Shown in pieces: positions 31,756-41,946 of a stretch of DNA of 64,000 bases. This stretch comes from Elusimicrobiales bacterium (GTDB taxonomy: Bacteria; Elusimicrobiota; Elusimicrobia; Elusimicrobiales; UBA9959). The DNA is taken from contig JAVHLJ010000011.1 of the NCBI GenBank assembly GCA_031082205.1, positions 1 to 64,000 on the forward strand, given 5' to 3'. Positions within the stretch are counted from its first letter, which is position 1; each line of letters begins with the position of its first letter. The translations under genes were made by a program, and so were the position numbers. Under the pieces are notes generated by a model that was not told the DNA's origin, did no database searches, and saw only the letters and a program-made list of their open reading frames with translations.

Positions 31756-33075
31756 TCAGCGGGCCAGCTTGTAAGGGTCGTCGGTGACGCTGAGCATGTA
31801 CATGGCCGCCTTGATATTGTCGCGCACGGTCTTCTCGATGACGCCGGCGCCGGGATAAAAGCCGCCGCCGCCCCAGCGCTTGGGGGTCAGTTCGAAGGTG
31901 AAGGCGAAGATGTTGCGCGCCATGTAGGCCCAGTCGGTGGTGTCGCCGGTGGCCACATAGAGGTCGCTGGACTGCTGGGGGACATAGCCGGTGAAGCCCG
32001 CGAACTGCTTCGCCATCGTCTCGAAGACTTTCAGGTCGGTCTTGTTCTCCAGCGGCTCGGCGGACCCGGCCCATGGATAGAGTATCAGCTCCGAATAGGT
32101 ATGGTAGCTGAGCAGCGTCTTTATATTGGGCCGGGCCAGGACGAAATCGCGTATGGCGCGGGTCTCCGGCTCGGAGAAGGCGCTGGGGCCGCAGTAGGTG
32201 TCGGCCGAGGGGGATGTGGAGGCGCCGGCCTTGCACCAGCGTGCGTCGTAATTGCGGTTAAGGTCCACGCCGTAGGTCCCGCCGGGGTTGACGCTGCGGT
32301 TCTTGCGCCACCACTTGTACTTGCCGGTGGCGATGTCGAACGCCTTGCCGTCGGGATTGCTGACCGGGATTATGTGTATGTCCAGCGTGTCGAGATACTT
32401 GCGCACCTCGGCGGAATTCTTGTTCTCGAGCAGCCAGACCGCGAAGAGCAGGGCCACCTCGTTGGTCAGGTGCTCGCGGGCGTGGTGATTGGCCATGAAG
32501 AAGGCGCCGGGCCGCGCGCTGGGAGCCTCGCCTTTCTCGGCGGGGTTTATGCGCAGGGCCCAGATGTCGCGGCCCTCGACGCTCTTGCCGATGGAGAACA
32601 GCGAGGTCTCCTCCGGGTGGGCGGCGGCCAGGCCGCGCAGGACATCCATCGTCTCTTCGAGGTTATGATAAGCCGCGTCGGCGGCCGGGAAATCTTTGTC
32701 GAAATTATAGATGGAGACCTTGTCGTCTATCCGGAAACCCTTGTCGGTTATTTCGCGCATGGCCGACTCGCGGGCGAAACCGCGCACCGACCCCCTGTCG
32801 ACTTCGACTATATCCAGGCCCAGTTCCAGCAGCCGGGTGCGCTGGAACTTGTCCGCCGCGGAGACGGTTATCCAGGAGCGGTCGTCGGCCAGCAGGCCCA
32901 GGTCGTCCTTCACGACGATCGCCGCGGGCTCGGGCAGGGCCAGCGATGAATTGGAAACGGCCACCCGGCTGAGCAGCTGCCTGAAAGAAAGAGAGGTCCC
33001 GGGATCTTTATCGCCTTCGGCGAAGGCGGGGGAAATGAGGAAGCAGGACACGAGGGCGAAAAGGGTCTTTTTCAT
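31756..33075 (-). CDS. M14-family zinc carboxypeptidase, secreted
   Basis: Signal peptide; ANHHAREHLTNEVAL (HxxE), GVDLNRNYDARW, LLSYHTYSELILYPW, FTFELTPKRWGGGGFYP. Confidence 0.9.
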   Translation of the reverse strand: MKKTLFALVSCFLISPAFAEGDKDPGTSLSFRQLLSRVAVSNSSLALPEPAAIVVKDDLGLLADDRSWITVSAADKFQRTRLLELGLDIVEVDRGSVRGFARESAMREITDKGFRIDDKVSIYNFDKDFPAADAAYHNLEETMDVLRGLAAAHPEETSLFSIGKSVEGRDIWALRINPAEKGEAPSARPGAFFMANHHAREHLTNEVALLFAVWLLENKNSAEVRKYLDTLDIHIIPVSNPDGKAFDIATGKYKWWRKNRSVNPGGTYGVDLNRNYDARWCKAGASTSPSADTYCGPSAFSEPETRAIRDFVLARPNIKTLLSYHTYSELILYPWAGSAEPLENKTDLKVFETMAKQFAGFTGYVPQQSSDLYVATGDTTDWAYMARNIFAFTFELTPKRWGGGGFYPGAGVIEKTVRDNIKAAMYMLSVTDDPYKLAR

Positions 33076-33085
33076 AGTTAAGAAG

Positions 33086-33114
33086 AATATACGATTTAAG
33101 TTGACGCAGGTCAA
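33086..33114 (-). promoter_or_regulatory. sigma70-like promoter TTGACC-N17-TATATT
   Basis: Minus-strand reading; -10 is 10 nt from the ATG at 33075. Confidence 0.6.
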
Positions 33115-33723
33115 TCAGTCGTGCAGCTTGCCGCCGCAGCCGACCGCGCCGATAATGATGAAGGGGACGGAAGCCATCGTCAGGAAAGGGAAGAACCGGT
33201 ACACTTCGCCGTCCCATAGGAACTTGGGTCCGCCGTGCGGCAGGACCACGGTCAGCGCGAAGGAGACGGCGCAGGCGGCGGCGGAGAGGTAAAGCAGCGC
33301 GCGCCAGAAGGTCCGGACCCGGTCCCGACCGGAGACGATACGGCGGCGGCGGGCTTCGAGGCGCAGGAGTATGAGCCAGGCGGGATAGCCCAGGTACATG
33401 AAACCTTCCCAGATATTCCCCGAGTAGAACTGCCAGGCGGAGACCAGGGGGCTGCCCCAGGCGAGGACCTTGTTCACGAGGCGCCAGACCGGCTCGTCGG
33501 GCCGGCCGTTGAGCTCCTCCTCTATCTCCGCGCCGTGAAGTTCCTGCAGGCCGACCAGGACCAGCGCGCCGCCCATGAAGAAGCCGAAGCCGCGGCCCAT
33601 CCAGAGCAGTACCGCCTCATAGGTCGGATCCCCGGCCAGGGAGGACGCCAAACCGAAAAGGGCCATGCTCGCGTAGAATACCAGCACGCCGCCGCGCGTC
33701 GTGCCGACATTTAGACCGGTCAT
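33115..33723 (-). CDS. hypothetical multi-pass membrane protein
   Basis: ORF with several TM helices; start taken at MTGLNVGTTRGG. Confidence 0.5.
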   Translation of the reverse strand: MTGLNVGTTRGGVLVFYASMALFGLASSLAGDPTYEAVLLWMGRGFGFFMGGALVLVGLQELHGAEIEEELNGRPDEPVWRLVNKVLAWGSPLVSAWQFYSGNIWEGFMYLGYPAWLILLRLEARRRRIVSGRDRVRTFWRALLYLSAAACAVSFALTVVLPHGGPKFLWDGEVYRFFPFLTMASVPFIIIGAVGCGGKLHD

Positions 33724-33799
33724 AAGCGAATCTTCCCAAAATACGGGGGTTGAGGTCAACGGCCCGCCCGTCCTGTGATAAAATATCCGGGGGATAAAG

Positions 33800-34819
33800 A
33801 TGTTCTACGACTGGCTTATTTTCACGACCTCGGCGCTCTTCGTGGTGGGCGCCGGGATAATGATAGGCCGCGCGAGCGGAGAACTCGGGGAACGCCTTGG
33901 CCTTGGCCGCGCCTGGGCCGGCGCCGTGCTGCTCTCCTTCGCCACCACCCTGCCCGAGCTGGTCACAACGGTTACCGTCGCGCTTAAGGGCGCCTACGGC
34001 CTGGCGCTGGGGGGGATACTAGGCAGCGTCATCTTCAACCTCTTTATACTCGTCCTGGTCGACGCGCTTAACCCGGACCCGTTATACGCAGGAAAATTAT
34101 CCAGGACCCACCTCGCCACCGGTCTGCTGGGCACGGGCCTGCTGGGCGTTATGATGGCGGGCCTGGCGCTTGGCATGGCGCAGGGGGGCGGACATGTACA
34201 GGGCAGCGGCGCGCTCGCCTTGGTCGCGCCGGCCGCCATCATCGCGCTCTACGCATTTGGGCAGTTCGTACTCTTCCGCATGGCAAAACAGTCTTTCGAC
34301 CGGAAGATGACGCTTCCTGGCGCCTTCTCCGGCTATTCTCTCAAGGGGGTAGCCGCGGCCTACGCCGTCACCGCCGCGGTGATAGTGGTCGCCGCCAGTT
34401 CGCTGGCGAACTCGGTTCACAGGCTCAGCGGCCATTACGGACTGTCGGCCACTTTCGCCGGGGCCGTGATGCTGGGGATAGTCACCAGCCTGCCCGAGAT
34501 AACCAACGCCGTGGCCTGCGCCCGGCAGCGCGAGTACGACCTCGCGGTCGGGAACGTGCTGGGAGCCAACGCCTTCGTTCTGGTCGTGCTGGCGGCGGCC
34601 AGCCTCCCGGCGGGCAACGGGATATTCTCCGGGGTGAGCCCCGCCGACGGGATCTCGGCCCTGGTCATGGCCGGGCTGGCGGTGATAATGCAGGTCACGG
34701 CGCTGGGCGCGCTGGCCGTGGAAAGCGCGCACCAGTTCAAGCGGCTGAGCTTCGCGTCGATGATACTGGCCGCCCTTTACGCGGCTAACCTGTACGTATC
34801 GTGGCAGTTCGGGAAATAG
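33800..34819 (+). CDS. sodium/calcium exchanger (CaCA) family membrane protein
   Basis: Two internally related halves: LLSFATTLPELVTTVTVALKGAYGLALGGILGSVIFN and VMLGIVTSLPEITNAVACARQREYDLAVGNVLGANAF. Confidence 0.85.
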   Translation: MFYDWLIFTTSALFVVGAGIMIGRASGELGERLGLGRAWAGAVLLSFATTLPELVTTVTVALKGAYGLALGGILGSVIFNLFILVLVDALNPDPLYAGKLSRTHLATGLLGTGLLGVMMAGLALGMAQGGGHVQGSGALALVAPAAIIALYAFGQFVLFRMAKQSFDRKMTLPGAFSGYSLKGVAAAYAVTAAVIVVAASSLANSVHRLSGHYGLSATFAGAVMLGIVTSLPEITNAVACARQREYDLAVGNVLGANAFVLVVLAAASLPAGNGIFSGVSPADGISALVMAGLAVIMQVTALGALAVESAHQFKRLSFASMILAALYAANLYVSWQFGK

Positions 34820-34836
34820 CGGCGGCCGCCGCGGTC

Positions 34837-35445
34837 TCAGAAAAAACCGTTCTTTTTTAAGGCCTCGCGCAGGGCGGCGTCTCCGGCCGCGCCGGCGCGC
34901 GCGTACTTGCCCAGTATGTCGTACTCGATATTTACCGCGGAGCCGGGTTTGAGGTCCTTAAGCGAAGTATTGGCCCAGGTGTGCGGTATGACGGCGGTCC
35001 TGAACGAGCGGGGGGTGACGGCGAAAACGGTGAGGCTGACCCCGTCGAGGGCGACCGACCCTTTCTCGACCATCACAGCGTCAGGGCCGGTCTCCAGTTC
35101 CAGCGTGACGCTGTCGGCGTCCTTGCGCGCGGCGAGCAGCTTAACCACGCCGTCCACGTGCCCGGTGACGAAATGGCCGCCAAGGCGGGCGCCCGCTTTG
35201 AGCGCGCGCTCCAGGTTAAGGGACGCGCCCGGGCCCAGCAGTCCCAGGGCGGTGCGCCGGCGGGTCTCGGGGCTGAGGTCGAAGAGGGCCGCGCGGCCCC
35301 TGGAGGCGGTATAGGTCAGGCAGGCGCCGTTGACGGCGACGCTCTCGCCGGCTTCGAGTTTCCAGTCCGCCGGGACTTCGACGGCCAGCCGCCCGCCGGC
35401 GTAGGACTTCAGCTTTCCCACCGCCTCTATTATTCCGGTGAACAT
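34837..35445 (-). CDS. ribE: riboflavin synthase (alpha)
   Basis: MFTGIIEAVGKL, AVNGACLT, GGHFVTGHVDGV, GVSLTVFAV. Confidence 0.95.
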   Translation of the reverse strand: MFTGIIEAVGKLKSYAGGRLAVEVPADWKLEAGESVAVNGACLTYTASRGRAALFDLSPETRRRTALGLLGPGASLNLERALKAGARLGGHFVTGHVDGVVKLLAARKDADSVTLELETGPDAVMVEKGSVALDGVSLTVFAVTPRSFRTAVIPHTWANTSLKDLKPGSAVNIEYDILGKYARAGAAGDAALREALKKNGFF

Positions 35446-36536
35446 TACCTGAACCTCACATCGAGCATCAGGTCGGGGCCGAGGCGGACGACATCCTTCA
35501 CTTCGGCCTGCACGCCCAGCGCTTTGCGGGCGGCGTTGAGCCTGTCGGGCCAGACGGCGGAACTCCGGGAGCCCGTCCCGCCTATTACCATGGGCGCTAT
35601 GATGCAGCAATAGCGGTCGACCAGTCCCTGGCTGATGAAAGACCCGGCGACCTCGCCGCCGCCTTCCACCAGGACATGGCTTATCCCTATCGAGCCCAGC
35701 GCTTTGAGCAGGGCCGCCAGGGAGGGCCGCCCGTCGCGGGCTTTCGGGAGTTCGAGGACCTCGGCGTGCGGGGGGAGGCGCTTAACCGCGGCGGCCGGGG
35801 CCTTGCCGGCGACGGCGACTATGACCCGGTCGTTGCCGAAAACCCGGGCTTTCGGCGATATGCGCAGGCGTGAATCGAGTATGACCACCCAGGGCTGGCG
35901 CGGGACCTTTATGCCGCGGACATTGAGCAGCGGATCGTCGGCCAGCACCGTGCCTACGCCGGCCAGGACGGCGTCCGCCTCCGCGCGCAGCTTATGGGCG
36001 AACCGTCGGGACCGCGGAGATGAGATCCAGCGCGACCGCCCGTCCGCGTCGGCTATGCGTCCGTCGAGGCTCTGGGCGGTCTTGAGAGTGACATAGGGGA
36101 GGCGCGTACGCATGTATTTGTCGAAAGCGGGATTGAGCGCCGCGCATTCTTTCCGCAGCAGTCCCGTCCTTACCTTTATGCCGGCCGCGCGCAGTATGGC
36201 TCCGCCGCGGCAGCTGTGGCAGGGATTGGGATCGGCGGCGCCGATGAAGACGCGGGCCACGCCGGCGGCGATGATGGCCCCCGTGCAGGGCGGCGTCTTG
36301 CCGTGGGTGGAACAGGGCTCGAGCGTGACGTAGAGATCGGCGCCGCGGGCGCGGGCGCCCGCTTTGGCCAGCGCGGCGGCCTCGGCGTGCGGGCCGCCGA
36401 AGCAGGCGTGCCAGCCTTCGGCTATGACCCGGCCCTTGCGGGCGAGGACGGCGCCGACGATGGGGTTGGGATGGGCGCCGCAGCTGCCGCGCCGCGCCAG
36501 CTCTATCGCCCTGCTCATAAGTTCTTTATCGGTCAT
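35445..36536 (-). CDS. ribD: bifunctional deaminase/reductase RibD
   Basis: GAHPNPIVGAVLA, HAEAAAL, EPCSTHGKTPPCTGAII; C-terminal reductase domain. Confidence 0.95.
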   Translation of the reverse strand: MTDKELMSRAIELARRGSCGAHPNPIVGAVLARKGRVIAEGWHACFGGPHAEAAALAKAGARARGADLYVTLEPCSTHGKTPPCTGAIIAAGVARVFIGAADPNPCHSCRGGAILRAAGIKVRTGLLRKECAALNPAFDKYMRTRLPYVTLKTAQSLDGRIADADGRSRWISSPRSRRFAHKLRAEADAVLAGVGTVLADDPLLNVRGIKVPRQPWVVILDSRLRISPKARVFGNDRVIVAVAGKAPAAAVKRLPPHAEVLELPKARDGRPSLAALLKALGSIGISHVLVEGGGEVAGSFISQGLVDRYCCIIAPMVIGGTGSRSSAVWPDRLNAARKALGVQAEVKDVVRLGPDLMLDVRFR

Positions 36537-36655
36537 GATCCAAGGAGTAACTATCGGGGTCCTGTCGGCGGTTCGCTTCGAAAAAACAGCGTCGCGTAAG
36601 CTCGCGGCTCCGAAGGGTTTTTCTCCGCGAATCCGCCGCCACCCCCATTGTTCCC

Positions 36656-37114
36656 TTACAGATTCCGGAACAGGTCGGCCATTTCGATGGCGGCCATGGC
36701 GGCCTCGGAACCCTTGTTGCCCTGCTTGGTGCCGCAGCGCTCTATCGCCTGCTCCAGGCTGTCGGCGGCGACCACGCCGAAAATGACCGGCTTCTTGTGC
36801 CGCATGGATACCTCGGCCACGCCTTTGGCCGTCTCGGACGCGACCAGGTCGAAATGCGGGGTGTCGCCGCGTATGATGACGCCCAGGCAGACGACGGCGT
36901 GATAGGCGCCCGAGGCGGCCTTGTCGGCGGCCAGCGCCAGCTCGTAGGCGCCCGGCACCTTGACCAGGGTTATGTCCTTCTCGTCGGCGCCGTGCCTTTT
37001 GAGAGTGTCTACGGCCCCGTCGGCCAGCTTGCCGGTCAGGAAGTCGTTGAACCGCGAGACCACCAGCGCGAACTTCAGCTTGTCCGCTTTGAGTTTGCCT
37101 TCTATTATCTTCAT
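36656..37114 (-). CDS. ribH: 6,7-dimethyl-8-ribityllumazine synthase
   Basis: [44 protein letters not shown]. Confidence 0.96.
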   Translation of the reverse strand: MKIIEGKLKADKLKFALVVSRFNDFLTGKLADGAVDTLKRHGADEKDITLVKVPGAYELALAADKAASGAYHAVVCLGVIIRGDTPHFDLVASETAKGVAEVSMRHKKPVIFGVVAADSLEQAIERCGTKQGNKGSEAAMAAIEMADLFRNL

Positions 37115-37123
37115 CAGTTCCTC

Positions 37124-38314
37124 CTAGATGAACAGATGGCCCAGCTTGCGGGCCTTCGTCGACAGATATTTCCTGTTATGGGCGTTCGATTTCACCACCA
37201 GCGGCACCCTCTCGGCTATTTTCAGGCCGTAGCCGCCCAGCCCGGCCAGCTTCCTCGGGTTATTGGTAAGCAGCCGCAGGCGGCGCACGCCGAGGTCCGT
37301 CAGTATCTGCGCGCCGGTGCCGTAATCGCGGAGGTCCGCCGGGAAGCCCAGCGCCTCGTTGGCCTCGACGGTGTCATACCCCTTGTCCTGCAGCGCGTAG
37401 GCCTTTATCTTGTTCCCCAGGCCTATGCCGCGGCCCTCCTGGCGCATGTAGAGGAGTATGCCCGAGCCCGCCCTGGCGATGGCCGCCAGGGCGGCGTCGA
37501 GCTGCTCGCCGCAGTCGCAGCGGCGGGAACCGAAGACGTCGCCGGTCAGGCATTCGGAATGGACCCGCACCAGCGCCGTGGGGCCGGGCTCGCCGCGCAC
37601 CAGCGCCACATGCTCCAGGCCGGTCAGCTTCTCGCGGTAGACGTGCATCGCGAAGACTCCGTGAGGGGTCGGCAGCGAGGCGGTGGCGTGCTTCTCCACC
37701 AGCGTCTCGCGGCCGCGGCGGTACCTGATAAGGTCGGCTATGGTGGCCAGCTTGAGCCGGTGCTTGCGGGCGAATGTCTTCAGGTGCGGCATCCTGGCCA
37801 TGGTGCCGTCGGCGCGCATTATCTCGCAGATGACGCCGGCGGGGCGCAGGCCGGCCAGGTCGAGGAGGTCGACGCAGGCCTCGGTATGGCCGGCGCGGTT
37901 CAGCACGCCGCCCGCCTTGGCGCGCAGGGGGAAAACATGGCCGGGGCGGGTGAAATCGGCGGGAACCGAGGAGGGGGCGGCCAGGGCTTTGAGCGTGCGC
38001 GACCTGTCGGCGGCCGAGATGCCCGTGGTGACGCCCTTTTTGGCGTCCACGGAGATGGTCCAGGCCGTCTTGTAAGGGTCGGAGTTGTCGCGCTCCATCG
38101 GGAAGAGGTCGAGCCGGCAGGCAAGGTCCGCCGAGAGCGGGGAACAGAGGAGTCCGCGCGCCTCCTTGACTATAAAATTGACCTTGTCCGGCGTCGCGAA
38201 CTGCGCCGCCATGACGATGTCGCCCTCGTTCTCGCGGCTCTCGTCGTCGGCCAGTATCACCATCCGGCCGCGCTTTATGTCCTTTATTATTTCCTCTATT
38301 GGGGCGAAGTCCAT
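37124..38314 (-). CDS. ribBA: 3,4-DHBP synthase / GTP cyclohydrolase II
   Basis: [67 protein letters not shown]; start MDFAPIEE. Confidence 0.96.
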   Translation of the reverse strand: MDFAPIEEIIKDIKRGRMVILADDESRENEGDIVMAAQFATPDKVNFIVKEARGLLCSPLSADLACRLDLFPMERDNSDPYKTAWTISVDAKKGVTTGISAADRSRTLKALAAPSSVPADFTRPGHVFPLRAKAGGVLNRAGHTEACVDLLDLAGLRPAGVICEIMRADGTMARMPHLKTFARKHRLKLATIADLIRYRRGRETLVEKHATASLPTPHGVFAMHVYREKLTGLEHVALVRGEPGPTALVRVHSECLTGDVFGSRRCDCGEQLDAALAAIARAGSGILLYMRQEGRGIGLGNKIKAYALQDKGYDTVEANEALGFPADLRDYGTGAQILTDLGVRRLRLLTNNPRKLAGLGGYGLKIAERVPLVVKSNAHNRKYLSTKARKLGHLFI

Positions 38315-38323
38315 CCGTTCTCC

Positions 38324-38357
38324 GATAAAAAAAGCCCTGAAGTCTTCTTCAGGGCTT
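38324..38357 (-). terminator. riboswitch-associated intrinsic terminator
   Basis: Minus strand AAGCCCTGAAGAAGACTTCAGGGCTTTTTTTATC between riboswitch and ribBA ATG. Confidence 0.85.
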
Positions 38358-38396
38358 GGGGGAACCGCCAATGAAACCATGCGCGGCCCGTCCATC

Positions 38397-38532
38397 GGTC
38401 CTTCTCTCATCCGGACTTTACCGTCGGCCCCGGGATCTCACCGGGTCATGCTCTGGGATCTCTCCCTCGGCTCGCGGGCTCGCCCTTCCGGGACCACCGC
38501 CGGTGGGGAATCTCACCCCGCCCTGAAGAACC
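38397..38532 (-). ncRNA. FMN riboswitch (RFN element)
   Basis: Minus strand GGTTCTTCAGGGCGGGGTGAGATTCCCCACCGGCGGT...GGCCGACGGTAAAGTCCGGATGAGAGAAGGACC; upstream of ribBA. Confidence 0.97.
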
Positions 38533-38556
38533 TGTGTTTATATTATACCACTTATA

Positions 38557-41500
38557 TCAATAACAGTCGCCGAGGCCTCCGGACCCGACCCGGGCCCAGT
38601 CCCCCGCTCCGGTCCCCGTCGAGACGCAGAGGTCATAGACGGTGCTGTTGAGCACCACCAGGCCCGCGGCCTCAGGAGAATAGGCGGCCAGCTCGGCCCC
38701 GGTCATCGAACGAGGCTGCCAGAAGCCCTGGGCCGTGAACGTGGACTTTGTAGTAGGGGCGCCGAAGTCGGCCGCGGCGTCAACGGAAAGGGCGCCGCTC
38801 ATCGTATCGCCGCCTTTGGAGACCTTGCCGGCGATATCAGAGACTATGACCGCGGTGGAGGTGATGACCCCGCCGAGGCTGGCGCCGCTTCCGTAATACG
38901 CCGAGGCCGTCACATTGCCGAGCGTGGTTATGCCGGCCCCGGCGCCGTCATTGTAGAAGGCGCCGCTAGAAAGATGCAGCCGAGCCGAAGGCGAGCGGGT
39001 GCCTATGCCCACGCGGGCCGTGGCGGTGGAGGCGTAAAGTATCGGAGTTACCGCCGCCGTGCTTATCAGGGTATTTGCGCCGATGTGCAGCCTTTCCGTA
39101 GGGGAGGCGTATATCCCGAACAGGCCGTTCTGGTCTATGCGGTACACTTCTGTGCCGCCGGGGAAACCGAACCCCCCGGGGCTGGCATTGTACACGAACT
39201 CGCCGGTGGACAATGTGCCGAAGGCGGCTTTAGGGTTGCCACTGGCCTGCGAGAAGTTTATGTAAGACGGACCGCCGAAAGGGGAGATCCTCAGGTACGC
39301 GCCGCCGGTATCGCTATCGTCCTCGTTCGTAGTGCCGATGGCTATGGCGCCCCGGACCTGGAGCCGCTCGGCCGGATTTTCCACCCCTATCCCGACCCGG
39401 CCCTGCGTCGTCACCACCATGTCGTAATCGAGATTGGCCAGATTGGCGGACCCCACGATAAGGGAGTACATCTCGTCGCCCTTCTCCACCACGTGCAGCC
39501 TGGCCAGCGGCGTCCCCACGCCTATCCCGGCGTTGCCGTTCACGTAGAGCTCGGTGCTGGATATGACGCCGTAAATGGTGCCGTGCATGCCGCCCAGGAC
39601 GGTAAGGCTTGAAGCCACCACCATGTCCCCGTTCACCACTAGGCGGTGGGTATCGGGCGAAACGGTGCCGATCCCCACCCTTCCGGTCGTGGAACTGATA
39701 TAGAGCATCGGGTTGGCGGCCGAAGTGCTGACAAGTATGTTCGTGGCGATATGCAGCGAGGCCTGCGGGCCGTAAGGCGAAGCGTGGCGCGAGTTCCCGA
39801 TCCCGAAATTTCCGTTCTCCTTGATGCGGAATATCTCCGTGCCGTTCTGCATATTGGTAGCGGCGGCCCTGTAGACGAGGTCCCGGCCTCCGCTGGGAGC
39901 CCCCAATATGCCTATGCCGGGGTAGGAAGTGTCGTCCCAGGCTATATAGCCCGCGCCGCCGCCGCGCGTCTTGAGCGTGAAGATGGCACTGGCGTAGGTA
40001 TCCGAAGAGGTGACGGCCATGGCGGGGGTCACCTCCAGGGGATAGGAAGGTATGGCCGCGAGGCCGACGCCTACCCTTCCGGCGGTGGTCACCGCCAGGA
40101 CATAGGTGGAGGGATTGGTCGCCGTGGCGACGGTCAGCGCGTAGACATTGGCGTTGCCGTAACCGAATACGGAGACGCTGGAGCCATCCACCCGCAGGTT
40201 GCCGGTCATGGTGTCGCCGGCCTTAAGGAGCTTGGTGCTGTCCGTCCCCAGAACATTGGACAGCCCCGCGCCGCTGCCGCGGAACAGCGGAGCGTCCACG
40301 ACGCCCATATTGACCCTTATGCCGGAGGAGGTTTCAACGCTGTACTGGCTGACGCCGAAAGCGGTGAAAACGCCGGAAGAGGCTTGTATCCTGAAAGCTT
40401 CCACGCTCCCGGTGACCGACACCGAAGACCCGAAAAAGCCGCCCTGGGCGGTCACGCTCGAGGTGAGCAGCATCCCGCCGTCGATATACGCCTTGTGCTC
40501 GGCGGTGGAAGCCCCCACGGAGAACCACGCGCCCGGGGTCACGGCAAGCCCGGCGGAGCCGGTGACCGTGAGCGACGAGCCGGCCAGCGTCAGCTGGCCC
40601 GTCATGGTGTCCCCGGCCTTCAGGACCTTGCTGGGGTCCGTCGCGGTGATATCCGTAAGGCCGGTGCCGTCGCCGATGAAGCGGGCCGCCTTCATGACCC
40701 CCGTGGAGGACATGGAGGCTATTATCACGCCGGCGCTGTCGCGCCAGATCTGCGCCTGCACGTCGGGTGAAGCGCCCGGCGCGGCCACTTCGAGACGGGC
40801 GGAAGGGGAGGACACTCCGACTCCGACGAAACCGGCCGTTGTCACGGAGAGATGATAGACCCGGCGGGCCGCGTCGGTGGTGACCGCCAGGGAGTAATGC
40901 AGCGAATTGTTCGTGTTCACTATCGTCATGCTCGAAGAGCCGGAAAGAGTGAGCGGGCCCGTCATGGAGTCCCCGGCCTTGAGCACCCGCAGCAGGTCCG
41001 CGGCCGTGGCGCCGGTAAGGTTAGAGCCGTCGCCGTGGAAATAGTTGGCGTAGACGCGGCCTTCACCGGTCATCCGGATAAGATCGGACGACCCCGTCGA
41101 TATCAGGACTATGTTCCCGGCGGCGCCGATGCCGCTGCTTATGTGCAGCCGGGCCCTGGGCGCGGGCTCGCCTATCCCCACTTCCTGGATCGTCACTTCC
41201 GTGTACATGTCGCTGCCGCTCAGCTCCCATTTCGTCTCGGCGGCGGCCGTGACCTGCACGGTGCCGTCGGGGAACTTGAAGCCGCAGGAATAGGGAAAAA
41301 TATCGCAGCCGGCCGGGCCCTGGCTCTCCACCAGGCCGGAAACGCTCAGCTGCTGGCCGGGGGAGATGCTCCCCACCGATATGCCGCCCTGTACGAAGAG
41401 GTTGGTCGAAATGGTTATGGCCCCGTTGGTGGTCTGGGGGAGAGGGCCTATGACGTCCGCGGCGAAAACGCTGGTGGCGGCGCTGGCCGTGGAGGCGTAA

Positions 41501-41919
41501 AGGGAATTGAAGGCGAAAGGGGCCGCCTGGAGCCGGACGCGGGGGGAGAGGGGATCGAAGGACCCGCTGCAACTGGCGGTGGGGGCTATTTCGACCTGCA
41601 GCCAGAGATTGCTGTTGCTGATGAATATATCCGGGGGAATCCCTCCGGGGGTATTGGAGCCGACCTCCACCTCGTAGCGGCCGTTGCTCATGGGGACATT
41701 GCATACCGTCTCAGTGAAAAGCGCGCCCCCCCCGGCCGACGCGTTGTAGACCAGGAAACGGACGTGTTTGGAGCCGTCCACCGGACGGTTGGTCTCCTTG
41801 TTGAGGAGGAACCCCTGGTAATTGAAGCTCCTGGTTATGGCGGCGCCCGCGTCGGCGGCGAGCGCGGCGGCGGCAAAGGCGGCCAGGGCGGCCTTTAGTA
41901 TCGGTTCGTGGATCCTCAT
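38557..41919 (-). CDS. secreted fibre-like repeat protein
   Basis: Signal peptide; N-terminal 'FNYQGFLLNKETNRPVDGSKHVRFLVYNA' domain; repeated 'LKAGDTMTGxLTLxGSS' and 'VGIGxxSPxARLHV' motifs. Confidence 0.75.
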   Translation of the reverse strand: MRIHEPILKAALAAFAAAALAADAGAAITRSFNYQGFLLNKETNRPVDGSKHVRFLVYNASAGGGALFTETVCNVPMSNGRYEVEVGSNTPGGIPPDIFISNSNLWLQVEIAPTASCSGSFDPLSPRVRLQAAPFAFNSLYASTASAATSVFAADVIGPLPQTTNGAITISTNLFVQGGISVGSISPGQQLSVSGLVESQGPAGCDIFPYSCGFKFPDGTVQVTAAAETKWELSGSDMYTEVTIQEVGIGEPAPRARLHISSGIGAAGNIVLISTGSSDLIRMTGEGRVYANYFHGDGSNLTGATAADLLRVLKAGDSMTGPLTLSGSSSMTIVNTNNSLHYSLAVTTDAARRVYHLSVTTAGFVGVGVSSPSARLEVAAPGASPDVQAQIWRDSAGVIIASMSSTGVMKAARFIGDGTGLTDITATDPSKVLKAGDTMTGQLTLAGSSLTVTGSAGLAVTPGAWFSVGASTAEHKAYIDGGMLLTSSVTAQGGFFGSSVSVTGSVEAFRIQASSGVFTAFGVSQYSVETSSGIRVNMGVVDAPLFRGSGAGLSNVLGTDSTKLLKAGDTMTGNLRVDGSSVSVFGYGNANVYALTVATATNPSTYVLAVTTAGRVGVGLAAIPSYPLEVTPAMAVTSSDTYASAIFTLKTRGGGAGYIAWDDTSYPGIGILGAPSGGRDLVYRAAATNMQNGTEIFRIKENGNFGIGNSRHASPYGPQASLHIATNILVSTSAANPMLYISSTTGRVGIGTVSPDTHRLVVNGDMVVASSLTVLGGMHGTIYGVISSTELYVNGNAGIGVGTPLARLHVVEKGDEMYSLIVGSANLANLDYDMVVTTQGRVGIGVENPAERLQVRGAIAIGTTNEDDSDTGGAYLRISPFGGPSYINFSQASGNPKAAFGTLSTGEFVYNASPGGFGFPGGTEVYRIDQNGLFGIYASPTERLHIGANTLISTAAVTPILYASTATARVGIGTRSPSARLHLSSGAFYNDGAGAGITTLGNVTASAYYGSGASLGGVITSTAVIVSDIAGKVSKGGDTMSGALSVDAAADFGAPTTKSTFTAQGFWQPRSMTGAELAAYSPEAAGLVVLNSTVYDLCVSTGTGAGDWARVGSGGLGDCY

Positions 41920-41946
41920 AAGTTCAGCCTCCGGAAACAGTGAACG

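Noticed and set aside
36537-36655. Possible structured RNA between ribH and ribD
   Set aside because: Only weak imperfect pairing by eye, with no known motif
38557-41919. Prophage tail-fibre interpretation
   Set aside because: No capsid, terminase, integrase or other phage genes nearby, and the protein has its own signal peptide
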